From PHAA01 sp963665865 (lineage in GTDB: Bacteria > Bacillota > Syntrophomonadia > Syntrophomonadales > Syntrophomonadaceae): a stretch of 64,000 nt of DNA. The stretch covers positions 2,852,001 through 2,916,000 of the forward strand of contig CAXXWF010000001.1 of NCBI GenBank assembly GCA_963665865.2, given 5' to 3'. Each line of letters begins with the position of its first letter. Position 1 is the first letter of the stretch. The notes beneath the pieces were generated by a model, which saw nothing but the letters and a program-made list of their open reading frames with translations, was not told where the DNA came from and made no database searches. Of the stretch, positions 9,689 through 18,100 are shown piece by piece. The translations under genes and the position numbers were made by a program.

Positions 9689-10018
9689 ATGTTTCAAGCA
9701 GTTGTACGATTTATTGTGTCTGCCTTAGTATTGATGCTGGTAGGCTATCTCGTTCCTGGTATGCGGGTGGCTGGCTTCTGGGGGGCGCTGGCTGCGGCAC
9801 TGGTCATAGCCCTGATGGGATGGCTGATCGAGAAATTGATGGGCGACAAGATATCCCCGCGCAGTCGTGGTTTTGTAGGGTTCATCGTAGCAGCTATAGT
9901 TATTTATCTAGCCCAATATGCTATTCCTACTCTACTTAGCGTCACCATTGTTGGAGCTCTGCTGGCAGCATTTGTTATAGGCCTGATAGACGCATTTGTT
10001 CCTACCGAGCTTCGTTGA
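9689..10018 (+). CDS. Phage-holin-family-IV-like membrane protein (YvlD type)
   Basis: A 109-residue, four-TM protein. The pattern fits the PF04020 family (YvlD of Bacillus, mycobacterial four-TM holin superfamily): short polar loops, VPGMRVAGFWGALAAALVIALMGW in the first half and IVGALLAAFVIGLIDAFVP at the end. Despite the family name, chromosomal YvlD-like proteins are linked to envelope stress rather than lysis. Good AGGAGG site before the ATG. A GC-rich hairpin follows at 10056. Confidence 0.78.
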   Translation: MFQAVVRFIVSALVLMLVGYLVPGMRVAGFWGALAAALVIALMGWLIEKLMGDKISPRSRGFVGFIVAAIVIYLAQYAIPTLLSVTIVGALLAAFVIGLIDAFVPTELR

Positions 10019-10055
10019 GATGTAATCAGGATAGTTGTTAAACAGGACAGATAAG

Positions 10056-10098
10056 ATACGGGGACAGACAATTTGCTCTGCAAGGTCAGTCCCCGTAT
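10056..10098. terminator. GC-rich hairpin after the YvlD-like gene
   Basis: 14-base arms ATACGGGGACAGAC (10056-10069) and GTCAGTCCCCGTAT (10085-10098) pair with one mismatch. There is no clear T-run. It fits a class of GC-rich extragenic palindromes that recur in this window (31882, 32502, 42293). Confidence 0.6.
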
Positions 10099-10200
10099 AT
10101 CGCCTCTAAATAATTTAGCAAATAAGGAGCTTTAATGCCTCCTTTTAAGTTTCCTATGGATAACCCATCAATCCAATCCTGTAGTTAAAAATATATATCA

Positions 10201-10785
10201 TTAGACAGCCATAGCGCTAATACTGACGTTCGAAATCGATGCAAAATCAATAAACGCACTCTCGAAATCGATAATTTCCAATATATATGTGAAACAACCT
10301 GGGCAGGCATCGCACTCGCACCAGCTAAATGCGAAACTCTCGCGGTTATTGACTTGTACCGGATCGGCTATCGGCGCAAGGCCATTGGGATTGCAACATC
10401 GAGCACAATCGTCATCTGAAGTATCTACTTTTTTTTCAAATATCCATGTTGCCAGCGGAATCTTGGCACCACTATTACTGATTTTACTTAATTGAAATAT
10501 AATACCCAGAAAATATTCTCCACCATCGCTAGTTGCTCCGAAATTAATCAGACTGGAAAAATCTATTTTAACAGTTGGTTTATGCCTGTCTGAGATGTCA
10601 AGATTTACTGTACCGACTACCAGTGTAGGTGGTTGCCAGCGGTTGCTTGAACCGCATTCGCAGCCCCCCCCTATCGGTAAAGTTAATCCATTTCCTTTTC
10701 CGCAGCTTAAAACAACCTCTTGATGTTGGAAATGGGAATCAGAATCATGACAACCATTCCCTTCACGCGGCCTATAATTAGTCAT
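10201..10785 (-). CDS. DUF4489-like Cys-rich protein, likely spore-associated
   Basis: A 194-residue soluble protein. The order of elements matches what I recall of the DUF4489 family in spore-forming clostridia: a short polar N-terminus, VVLSCGKGNG, a Cys/Gly cluster (GGGCECG), a beta-rich core (TVKIDFSSLINF), and a Cys-rich stretch (CARCCN ... SFAWCECDACPGC type). No signal peptide. Strong AAGGAGG site before the ATG. Its place next to the collagen-like spore-surface genes supports a spore coat or exosporium role. That role is an inference, and the family call is by pattern only. Confidence 0.6.
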   Translation of the reverse strand: MTNYRPREGNGCHDSDSHFQHQEVVLSCGKGNGLTLPIGGGCECGSSNRWQPPTLVVGTVNLDISDRHKPTVKIDFSSLINFGATSDGGEYFLGIIFQLSKISNSGAKIPLATWIFEKKVDTSDDDCARCCNPNGLAPIADPVQVNNRESFAFSWCECDACPGCFTYILEIIDFESAFIDFASISNVSISAMAV

Positions 10786-11048
10786 CTAATAAAACCTCCT
10801 TATTAATTATGGTATAACCAGGAAGAACAATCCATTTTTCGAAAAGTGTTTAACAACAGACCTCCTTTGATAAAATTCCTTGTAAATCACTATTACTAGT
10901 TCTATCCTAAACTATTCATTAAACCTAAATTTTGTTACATTGAGGTAAAATAAGTAATGGTTGGATGACATGTTTAATCCCAAGACACGATTAAGAAAAG
11001 CATACGAATAAACTACTGCCTCACACCTGACCAATAGATAAAATAGTA

Positions 11049-11708
11049 CTAGTAAGTAGCTGGTGACAGCAAATCAACACGCATTATTTGTTGTTTTAGG
11101 TTACGTCGTACTGGTAGAAGTACTGACTTATCAAACTGAGTAAACTTAGTATTTATAAAGGGGCCTATATCATATTCGTAATTTTGTTCAGGCAACCGCC
11201 GCACATAAGTATCTCCATCAAGTTTCCATTTGGTTTCATAATAATGCCTCGCCATATTTGACCTCTCGTAATTCCATGACGTTGGCAAATAAATATAGTC
11301 AATTTCTTCATTCTCATAATAACTAATATCGGCCTCCTTCAACCTAAGGATAAAATCATTATCTTCGTAGCCTCCACCAACATAACTTTCATCAAAAAAG
11401 CCAATTTTCCTTATTAAGTCTTTTTTAAATCCAAAAAAGCCAAACCGATAAGGTGCAACTAAACCCCAGCCTTCATCCAGCATGATTAGGATTTTCTCTA
11501 TGTTCAAATTTGTAGGGCGGGCCTTGTCATTACATATGATGATTTTTTCATAGTTACTGGTAACGATACAGTCATTAGCAAGCTTAGAAAACGAAGGATA
11601 ACTAGTACCGTCAAAAACGCGGTTATTAAAATCCTTTACACATAGCTGCGCTTCTTCTCTCAATTGAGGCCTACTCGATGGTATGATTATTTCGCAGTTC
11701 ATTGCCAC
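11049..11708 (-). CDS. Glycosyltransferase-like protein (GT-A fold module), paralogue of the one at 29016
   Basis: A 219-residue protein. The core FGFKKDLIRKIGFFDE followed by VGGGYEDNDFILRLKEA is the acceptor/metal-side half of GT2/GT27-type transferases, with the Asp pair of the GGxxEDxD motif. The N-terminal part (EIIIPSSRPQLREEAQLC) gives the first Rossmann strand. I chose the GTG at 11708: GGAGG lies 9 bases upstream, and this gives exactly the same length as the paralogue at 29016-29675, from which it differs by scattered substitutions. It may glycosylate the neighbouring collagen-like proteins (inference). The nucleotide-binding half is short, so activity is not certain. Confidence 0.72.
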   Translation of the reverse strand: MAMNCEIIIPSSRPQLREEAQLCVKDFNNRVFDGTSYPSFSKLANDCIVTSNYEKIIICNDKARPTNLNIEKILIMLDEGWGLVAPYRFGFFGFKKDLIRKIGFFDESYVGGGYEDNDFILRLKEADISYYENEEIDYIYLPTSWNYERSNMARHYYETKWKLDGDTYVRRLPEQNYEYDIGPFINTKFTQFDKSVLLPVRRNLKQQIMRVDLLSPATY

Positions 11709-11832
11709 TGTCGATTTCCTCCACATGATTTTACTAATTTATATAATATGGTACTTTAGTCAGGTTAGTTCTGTGAGTTCTTCTATTCCGTAGAATGTGT
11801 TTTCGATATATCAAGATGGTATAGAAAGCAAA

Positions 11833-11859
11833 AGTCTGCTGAAAAATTTTCAGCAGACT
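11833..11859. terminator. Terminator after the BclB-type gene
   Basis: A perfect 13-bp palindrome, AGTCTGCTGAAAA with TTTTCAGCAGACT. It has A-rich sequence on the left, so T-rich on the minus strand. It lies about 80 bp past the stop of the gene at 11937 and may act in both directions. Confidence 0.8.
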
Positions 11860-11936
11860 CTTTATTCCTATAACAGGATAATTGGCAAGATCTAGTTACA
11901 GCCCAAGCTCCACGCATACCTTGGTGCAGTTTAGAC

Positions 11937-12803
11937 TTAAACTATAGTAATTCCTGCACTGGCATATCCGAGGACGGTATTAACAAGTGTTTCACCCGTA
12001 GATGTTATTGAAAATACCATTAAAAGACGGGTTTCAGGGGTAACCGCTATGGATAGCCCAGTAAGAATACCATTGCTAATAGCGCCAACTGATAATATTC
12101 CTGTAAGTGCGGGTGTTAGTATTACGGCAGTACCTATCGGTAAAAAAGTATTATTTGGTGCAGTTGAACTGTATAACTGTGCGGTAATGGTTATTGATGA
12201 TTCGATTAAAGCCAAGCCTATTACTGTACTAAAGTATGCAGCGATTGATGTAATCGTTCCGGCACGGGGAACAGAAAAGGCCATATTAAGAATTTGAAGA
12301 GGTGAGCCCGTTAGGTCTATGGTTGGTCCCAGTATAGTAGTGGTTTCAGCTGAACTACCAAAGGCAATCAAACCCGCTAATCCGGTTGCGCCACCGAGAA
12401 CCGTTGTCAGGCTAACTGGTGCCCCTGATGCAAAAGGTATAATAGCTCCTCCGCCAGCAGGTCCAGTACCCCCAGTTGCGCCGGTTGAACCTGTAGAGCC
12501 AGACCCTGTTGCTCCTGTAGTTCCAGTATTTCCTGTCGCACCTGTAAATCCAGTTGTTCCAGTACCCGTTGCACCAGTTGTTCCGGTTGAACCCGTTGAG
12601 CCGGTAAACCCGGTGGATCCCGTTGACCCCGTAGAACCGGTAGTCCCTGTGCCGGTAGCTCCTGTAGAGCCGGTGGAGCCGGTGAATCCTGTAGAGCCAG
12701 TAGTCCCAGTAAATCCAGTTGCCCCGGTTATGCCCGGACAGCATATTACACAAGGATTACAATTTCCGAAATGCCATCCAAAACTTTGATGACAACAACT
12801 CAT
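11937..12803 (-). CDS. Collagen-like exosporium protein with BclB-type C-terminal domain
   Basis: A 288-residue spore-surface protein. Residues 1-24 carry a Cys-rich leader (GWHFGNCNPCVICCPGITG) shared with two other collagen genes here. A collagen stretch of G-X-T triplets with Thr at nearly every Y position spans about 25-120. The C-terminal domain (about 125-288; IIPFASGAPVSLTTVLGG, FSVPRAGTITSIAAYFSTV, TAQLYSSTAPNNTF, VLGYASAGITIV) matches my memory of the BclB-related exosporium glycoprotein family. Such proteins trimerise through the C-terminal head and form the hair-like nap. AAAGGAG site before the ATG; a candidate SigK-type promoter lies upstream. The Thr side chains are plausible O-glycosylation sites. 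Confidence 0.88.
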   Translation of the reverse strand: MSCCHQSFGWHFGNCNPCVICCPGITGATGFTGTTGSTGFTGSTGSTGATGTGTTGSTGSTGSTGFTGSTGSTGTTGATGTGTTGFTGATGNTGTTGATGSGSTGSTGATGGTGPAGGGAIIPFASGAPVSLTTVLGGATGLAGLIAFGSSAETTTILGPTIDLTGSPLQILNMAFSVPRAGTITSIAAYFSTVIGLALIESSITITAQLYSSTAPNNTFLPIGTAVILTPALTGILSVGAISNGILTGLSIAVTPETRLLMVFSITSTGETLVNTVLGYASAGITIV

Positions 12804-12846
12804 TTTTTAGCCATCTCCTTTACTATAAAATGGAAGTATACACCTA

Positions 12847-12876
12847 CACAATATGATAAAACTCAAAAAAAGGTGT
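12847..12876 (-). promoter_or_regulatory. Candidate SigK-type promoter of the BclB-type gene
   Basis: On the minus strand ACAC, a 17-base spacer, then CATATTGTG. Compare the SigK consensus AC at -35 and CATANNNTA at -10, with one mismatch in the -10. The same spacing and identical boxes occur before two other collagen genes (21311, 22746). The rest of 12877-13009 holds no convincing gene, only a diverged copy of the upstream block seen at 21336 and 22772. Confidence 0.65.
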
Positions 12877-13009
12877 AGATATGGTGGAAAATCTTATATA
12901 TACGATCATTTATTATTATATTGGAATATCGTAACACCAAAATTCCGTGAGTCTGGTGGAAGGAAAGGCAACTGATCAATAATATGATCGACAACCTCAT
13001 TGAATAGAA

Positions 13010-13037
13010 AAGGCCTTCCGATAAGCGGAAAGCCCTT
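13010..13037 (-). terminator. Terminator of the two-domain glycosyltransferase gene
   Basis: Imperfect stem AAGGCCTTCCG / CGGAAAGCCCTT with loop ATAAG, followed on the minus strand by TTTTC. It lies about 90 bp past the stop at 13128. Confidence 0.6.
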
Positions 13038-13127
13038 ATAATTAGTTTAATTGGGTTGATACGCTTTACTTGCATTGCCATACCATTAACCGGTATTCCA
13101 CCAAATGCAAATACTAAGTTACCGCAA

Positions 13128-14981
13128 TCATACTTCATTCACCTGAGATAGGGATTGTTCTTTCCCCAGCCTTTTTTTAAGATATTCTCTATTATTTAAA
13201 ACACTAAGGTCATCTGGAATAAATGTTGCTGCGATCTCATTATGTCGATAAGCCAGCTCATAGTCCCCCAACCGGTCATAACACACGCAGAGCTGCAGAT
13301 GGGGCAGCCAGGTCCAGGAGGCATGATCCATGAAACCCCGATTATCTAAGGGTTTTTCTAGTTGGGTGGCTAATTTAAACCAGAAGGCAGCTTGCCTGAA
13401 TTGGTCTTTAAGCTGAAACCGGTAACCGAGGCGGCAGCAAAACTCAGCCCGAGGAGTATCATACATAAATGATCTGAAAATATATTTTTCTGCATTTTCA
13501 AGGTCGCCTAACTGCTGGAAACAGTCGCTAAGTTTTCTGCAAGTCGAAAGATTATCTTCCACCCAGCCCTGCCCAGTTGCCAGAAACTTTTGATACCATT
13601 CGATGGCTTTATCATAGAATTTATGATCCATTAATTCATTGGCAAAATAATACTGATCCCGAGGAGAAAAAGCTTCTCCTGCCGCCAGGCGTTTTTCATA
13701 AATATTTAAATTCCGATTCGAGTCATGCCATTCACTTTTATGAGTTACGGCAATATCACTATCCATTATCCTCCCGTAAACAGCCAGGTATTCATGCACT
13801 GCTCCAATCCACGGGAAATGATTGGACCGTTTTACTAAACGATTCCTGCGCAAACTAGTGGTTACATTCCCATACTGATCGAAAGCTAGATTGTAATTCA
13901 TAGTAACTGAATCTATGGATGGATCCAGGTTCTGTTTTAACATGAGTAATGCTGTACAGTCATCTTCTAATAAAATGTCATCGGCATCTAACCAGAGAAT
14001 ATATTCCTTACCGGCATGGTCAAAAGCAAAATTGCGGGCGGCAGCAAAGTCATCGATCCAAATAAAATCATAGATGTTATCCGTATAGCGGCTAGCAATA
14101 TCTTTAGTGCTATCAGTTGAACCGGTATCAACAATGATGATTTCGTCAACAATCTCTTTTACGCAATCCAGACAGCGAGCCAGAACTTCTTCTTCATTTC
14201 TAACAATCATACATAGACTAATACTTATTGGCATTCGTAACTTAAGCAGATAATCGGCAATATCAAAGCCCCATTTATCAATGGCTTCTTGTCTGTTTTC
14301 GGCTAACAGCTTAAAATAGCTGGCTGGATCGGCTGTGGGCAGCGCAAGAGGGTTGATATAATGAACAAATGCATCCCGTGCTATATGCAGAGAATATCCT
14401 TTATTTATGGCTCGCAAGCACAGGTCATCATCTTCATAGGTCTCCGGGCTGAAACGTTCATCAAATCCTCCGAGTTCCTCCAGCACTTCTTTCTTAACTA
14501 GCAAACAATGGCTTAATAGACGAAATACCTGTTTGGTCTCACCCAGGTTTTTCTCCCGGTTTGCTCGGGCGAAATTATCCATCTCGCTTATATCCCGGTA
14601 AGATATTGGTATACGTTGATGACCACTGACATCGTTGCTCACGGGACCTACCATTGCGGCAGTGTCATGAAATTGCAGGCAGCGTAACATGTTGCTCAGG
14701 CAGTTCTCAGTCAATAAGCTATAGTAACTCATAAACAAAATATATCTTCCGCTGGCAAGCCCTGTCCCTTGATTGTAACTACGGGCTATACCTTGATTTT
14801 CCGAATTCAAAACGAGTTGAATATCATCCTGTCCCTGCAAGTATGCTACGGTTTCATCTGTAGACCCATTATTGATTACAATTAATTCATAGGGTTCACT
14901 AGCTTGTTTTCTAATGGTTCTTAAGCATTGCTGGGTTAATTCTAGATCTGAAAAAGTCAAAAGAACTATACTGATCTTCAT
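13128..14981 (-). CDS. Double GT2 glycosyltransferase with C-terminal TPR-like region
   Basis: A 617-residue cytoplasmic protein with two GT-A domains. Domain 1 (about 1-235) starts ISIVLLTFSDLELTQQCL and has the NNGSTDET nucleotide-binding loop and a late FDERFSPETYEDDDLCLRA motif. Domain 2 (about 255-400) starts SLCMIVRNEEEVLARCLD, with DTGSTDSTKD and the metal-binding LWLDADD. The rest (about 400-600) is helical and repeat-like (YYFANELMDHKFYDKAIEWYQKF when read as TPR units). Domain 2 plus TPR matches bacterial peptide/protein glycosyltransferases. It is encoded between two collagen genes on the same strand, so a collagen-Thr transferase role is a good guess but not shown. Confidence 0.85.
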   Translation of the reverse strand: MKISIVLLTFSDLELTQQCLRTIRKQASEPYELIVINNGSTDETVAYLQGQDDIQLVLNSENQGIARSYNQGTGLASGRYILFMSYYSLLTENCLSNMLRCLQFHDTAAMVGPVSNDVSGHQRIPISYRDISEMDNFARANREKNLGETKQVFRLLSHCLLVKKEVLEELGGFDERFSPETYEDDDLCLRAINKGYSLHIARDAFVHYINPLALPTADPASYFKLLAENRQEAIDKWGFDIADYLLKLRMPISISLCMIVRNEEEVLARCLDCVKEIVDEIIIVDTGSTDSTKDIASRYTDNIYDFIWIDDFAAARNFAFDHAGKEYILWLDADDILLEDDCTALLMLKQNLDPSIDSVTMNYNLAFDQYGNVTTSLRRNRLVKRSNHFPWIGAVHEYLAVYGRIMDSDIAVTHKSEWHDSNRNLNIYEKRLAAGEAFSPRDQYYFANELMDHKFYDKAIEWYQKFLATGQGWVEDNLSTCRKLSDCFQQLGDLENAEKYIFRSFMYDTPRAEFCCRLGYRFQLKDQFRQAAFWFKLATQLEKPLDNRGFMDHASWTWLPHLQLCVCYDRLGDYELAYRHNEIAATFIPDDLSVLNNREYLKKRLGKEQSLSQVNEV

Positions 14982-15116
14982 GTTTTCCCCTCACATCATT
15001 TTTACTAACTAGTTTATTAATCCATGTTAATTTAGGTTCTGTCCCAGGTAGTTAAAAAACCAATAACCCCGAAGGTCTATTTGACAATACAAACTTCCGG
15101 CATTCAGAACCTAATG

Positions 15117-15162
15117 TAAAAGGGGACCGCAACGAACTCTAATCAAGTTTCGTTACTGCCCC
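15117..15162 (-). terminator. Terminator of the giant collagen-like gene
   Basis: Stem with inner AACGAA/TTCGTT and outer GGGG/CCCC (15122-15136 with 15149-15162), followed on the minus strand by TTTT. It begins 13 bp past the stop at 15175. Confidence 0.72.
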
Positions 15163-15174
15163 CTCAAAAACAAA

Positions 15175-18100
15175 TTAGTCCAATTTAAAAATGTTTAATT
15201 GTGCTCCTACTCCTGGTGCTTGATCCAATGTGATTGGAGTAGCTGAGTCATTTCGTAGGGTTATAGCATCACCAGCTGTGAGGCCTAACATGGCCTGACC
15301 AGCTACTATTCCAGATGTAACCAGAGTGTCTATCTGGGTGGACGGATCAGGTGCTCCATTTACAGTAATGGCAATTGCAGCGCCGACACCAGCTGTTATA
15401 TTAACACTATATTCGATCTCGTAATTACCGGTATTGTTAACATTTACATCAGCATTACCTGCAGTATGGCCGATGTTAACCAAAGGACCGTTGTTGGAAA
15501 AAGGAACATCCGAACCACCAGCAATAACATTAGTTCCTGTGACAGCCAAGTCATAAACATAACCAAATGCAGCCAAACCTGACCCGGTAGCTCCTGTCGA
15601 ACCAGTATCGCCTGTTATTCCTGTGGCTCCAGTATCACCGGTTGCTCCTGTACTACCAGTATCGCCGGTGGCTCCTGTAGCTCCAGTATCGCCGGTTACT
15701 CCAGTGGAACCGGTATCTCCGGTGGCTCCCGTGGCTCCAGTATCACCAGTAGCTCCTGTCGAACCTGTGGTTCCGGTACCTGTAGCCCCTGTTTCTCCCG
15801 TAGAACCTGTTGAGCCGGTAGCACCAGTATCTCCGGTTGTACCTGTAGTTCCAGTACCTGTGGCCCCAGTATCACCTGTTGCACCCGTGACTCCGGTATC
15901 TCCGGTTGCTCCTGTACTACCAGTATCGCCGGTTACTCCAGTGGAACCGGTATCTCCGGTGGCTCCCGTGGCTCCAGTATCACCAGTAGCTCCTGTAGAT
16001 CCTGTGGTTCCGGTACCTGTAGCCCCTGTTTCTCCCGTAGAACCTGTTGAGCCGGTAGCACCAGTATCTCCGGTTGTACCTGTAGTTCCAGTACCTGTGG
16101 CCCCAGTATCACCGGTTGCACCCGTGACTCCGGTATCACCGGTTGCTCCTGTAGATCCTGTATCGCCTGTTATTCCTGTACTACCAGTATCGCCGGTTAC
16201 TCCAGTGGAACCAGTATCGCCGGTGGCTCCGGTAGAACCAGTATCGCCGGTTGCTCCAGTGGAACCAGTATCGCCTGTGGCTCCCGTGGCACCGGTATCT
16301 CCAGTTGCTCCAGTGGAACCCGTATCACCGGTTGCTCCGGTGGAACCCGTATCACCGGTTGCTCCGGTAGAACCTGTATCGCCCGTGGCTCCGGTACTGC
16401 CAGTATCGCCGGTGGCTCCCGTGGCACCAGTATCACCGGTTGCTCCTGTAGATCCAGTATCGCCAGTTGTTCCCGTAGAACCGGTATCGCCAGTTGCTCC
16501 TGTACTACCAGTATCGCCGGTTACTCCAGTGGAACCGGTATCTCCGGTGGCTCCCGTGGCTCCAGTATCACCAGTAGCTCCTGTCGAACCTGTGGTTCCG
16601 GTACCTGTAGCCCCTGTTTCTCCCGTAGAACCTGTTGAGCCGGTAGCACCAGTATCTCCGGTTGTACCTGTAGTTCCAGTACCTGTGGCCCCAGTATCAC
16701 CGGTTGCTCCGGTAGAACCTGTATCGCCCGTGGCTCCAGTATCGCCAGTTGCTCCTGTACTACCAGTATCGCCGGTTACTCCAGTGGAACCGGTATCTCC
16801 GGTGGCTCCCGTGGCTCCAGTATCACCAGTAGCTCCTGTCGAACCTGTGGTTCCGGTACCTGTAGCCCCTGTTTCTCCCGTAGAACCTGTTGAGCCGGTA
16901 GCACCAGTAGATCCGGTTGTGCCTGTAGTTCCAGTACCTGTGGCCCCAGTATCACCGGTTGCACCCGTGACTCCGGTATCACCGGTTGCTCCGGTGGAAC
17001 CCGTATCACCGGTTGCTCCTGTAGAACCTGTATCGCCTGTTACTCCGGTGGCTCCAGTATCGCCTGTTGCTCCCGTGGCACCGGTATCTCCAGTTGCTCC
17101 AGTGGCACCAGTATCACCGGTTGCTCCTGTAGAACCTGTATCGCCAGTTGCTCCCGTGGCTCCTGTATCCCCTGTTGCTCCCGTGGCACCGGTATCGCCA
17201 GTTGCTCCTGTACTACCAGTATCGCCGGTTACTCCAGTGGAACCGGTATCTCCGGTGGCTCCCGTGGCTCCTGTATCCCCTGTTGCTCCCGTGGCACCGG
17301 TATCGCCAGTTGCTCCTGTACTACCAGTATCGCCGGTTACTCCAGTGGAACCAGTATCGCCGGTGGCTCCGGTAGAACCTGTATCGCCGGTGGCTCCAGT
17401 GGAACCAGTATCGCCGGTGGCTCCGGTAGAACCTGTATCGCCAGTTGCTCCAGTGGAACCCGTATCACCGGTTGCTCCGGTGGAACCCGTATCACCGGTT
17501 GCTCCGGTAGAACCTGTATCGCCCGTGGCTCCGGTACTGCCAGTATCGCCGGTGGCTCCCGTGGCACCAGTATCACCGGTTGCTCCTGTAGATCCAGTAT
17601 CGCCAGTTGTTCCCGTAGAACCGGTATCGCCAGTTGCTCCTGTACTACCAGTATCGCCGGTTACTCCAGTGGAACCGGTATCTCCGGTGGCTCCCGTGGC
17701 TCCCGTATCACCAGTAGCTCCTGTCGAACCTGTGGTTCCGGTACCTGTAGCCCCTGTTTCTCCCGTAGAACCTGTTGAGCCGGTAGCACCAGTATCTCCG
17801 GTTGTACCTGTAGTTCCAGTACCTGTGGCCCCAGTATCACCTGTTGCACCCGTGACTCCGGTATCACCGGTTGCTCCTGTAGATCCTGTATCGCCTGTTA
17901 TTCCTGTAGCTCCAGTATCGCCTGTTGCTCCTGTCGAACCTGTGGTTCCGGTACCTGTAGCCCCTGTTTCTCCCGTAGAACCTGTTGAGCCGGTAGCACC
18001 AGTAGATCCGGTTGTGCCTGTAGTTCCAGTACCTGTGGCCCCAGTATCTCCGGTTGCTCCGGTAGAACCTGTATCGCCGGTTGCTCCGGTGAAACCAGTA

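Noticed and set aside
12319..12789. + strand Pro/Val-rich frame and a minus-strand Asn/Tyr/Arg-rich frame (12412-12753)
   Set aside because: Shadows of the BclB-type collagen stretch in other frames.
12863..13138. 91-codon minus-strand frame after the glycosyltransferase gene
   Set aside because: It covers a terminator and a copy of the shared upstream block, has no ribosome site, and has a composition unlike the neighbouring genes.
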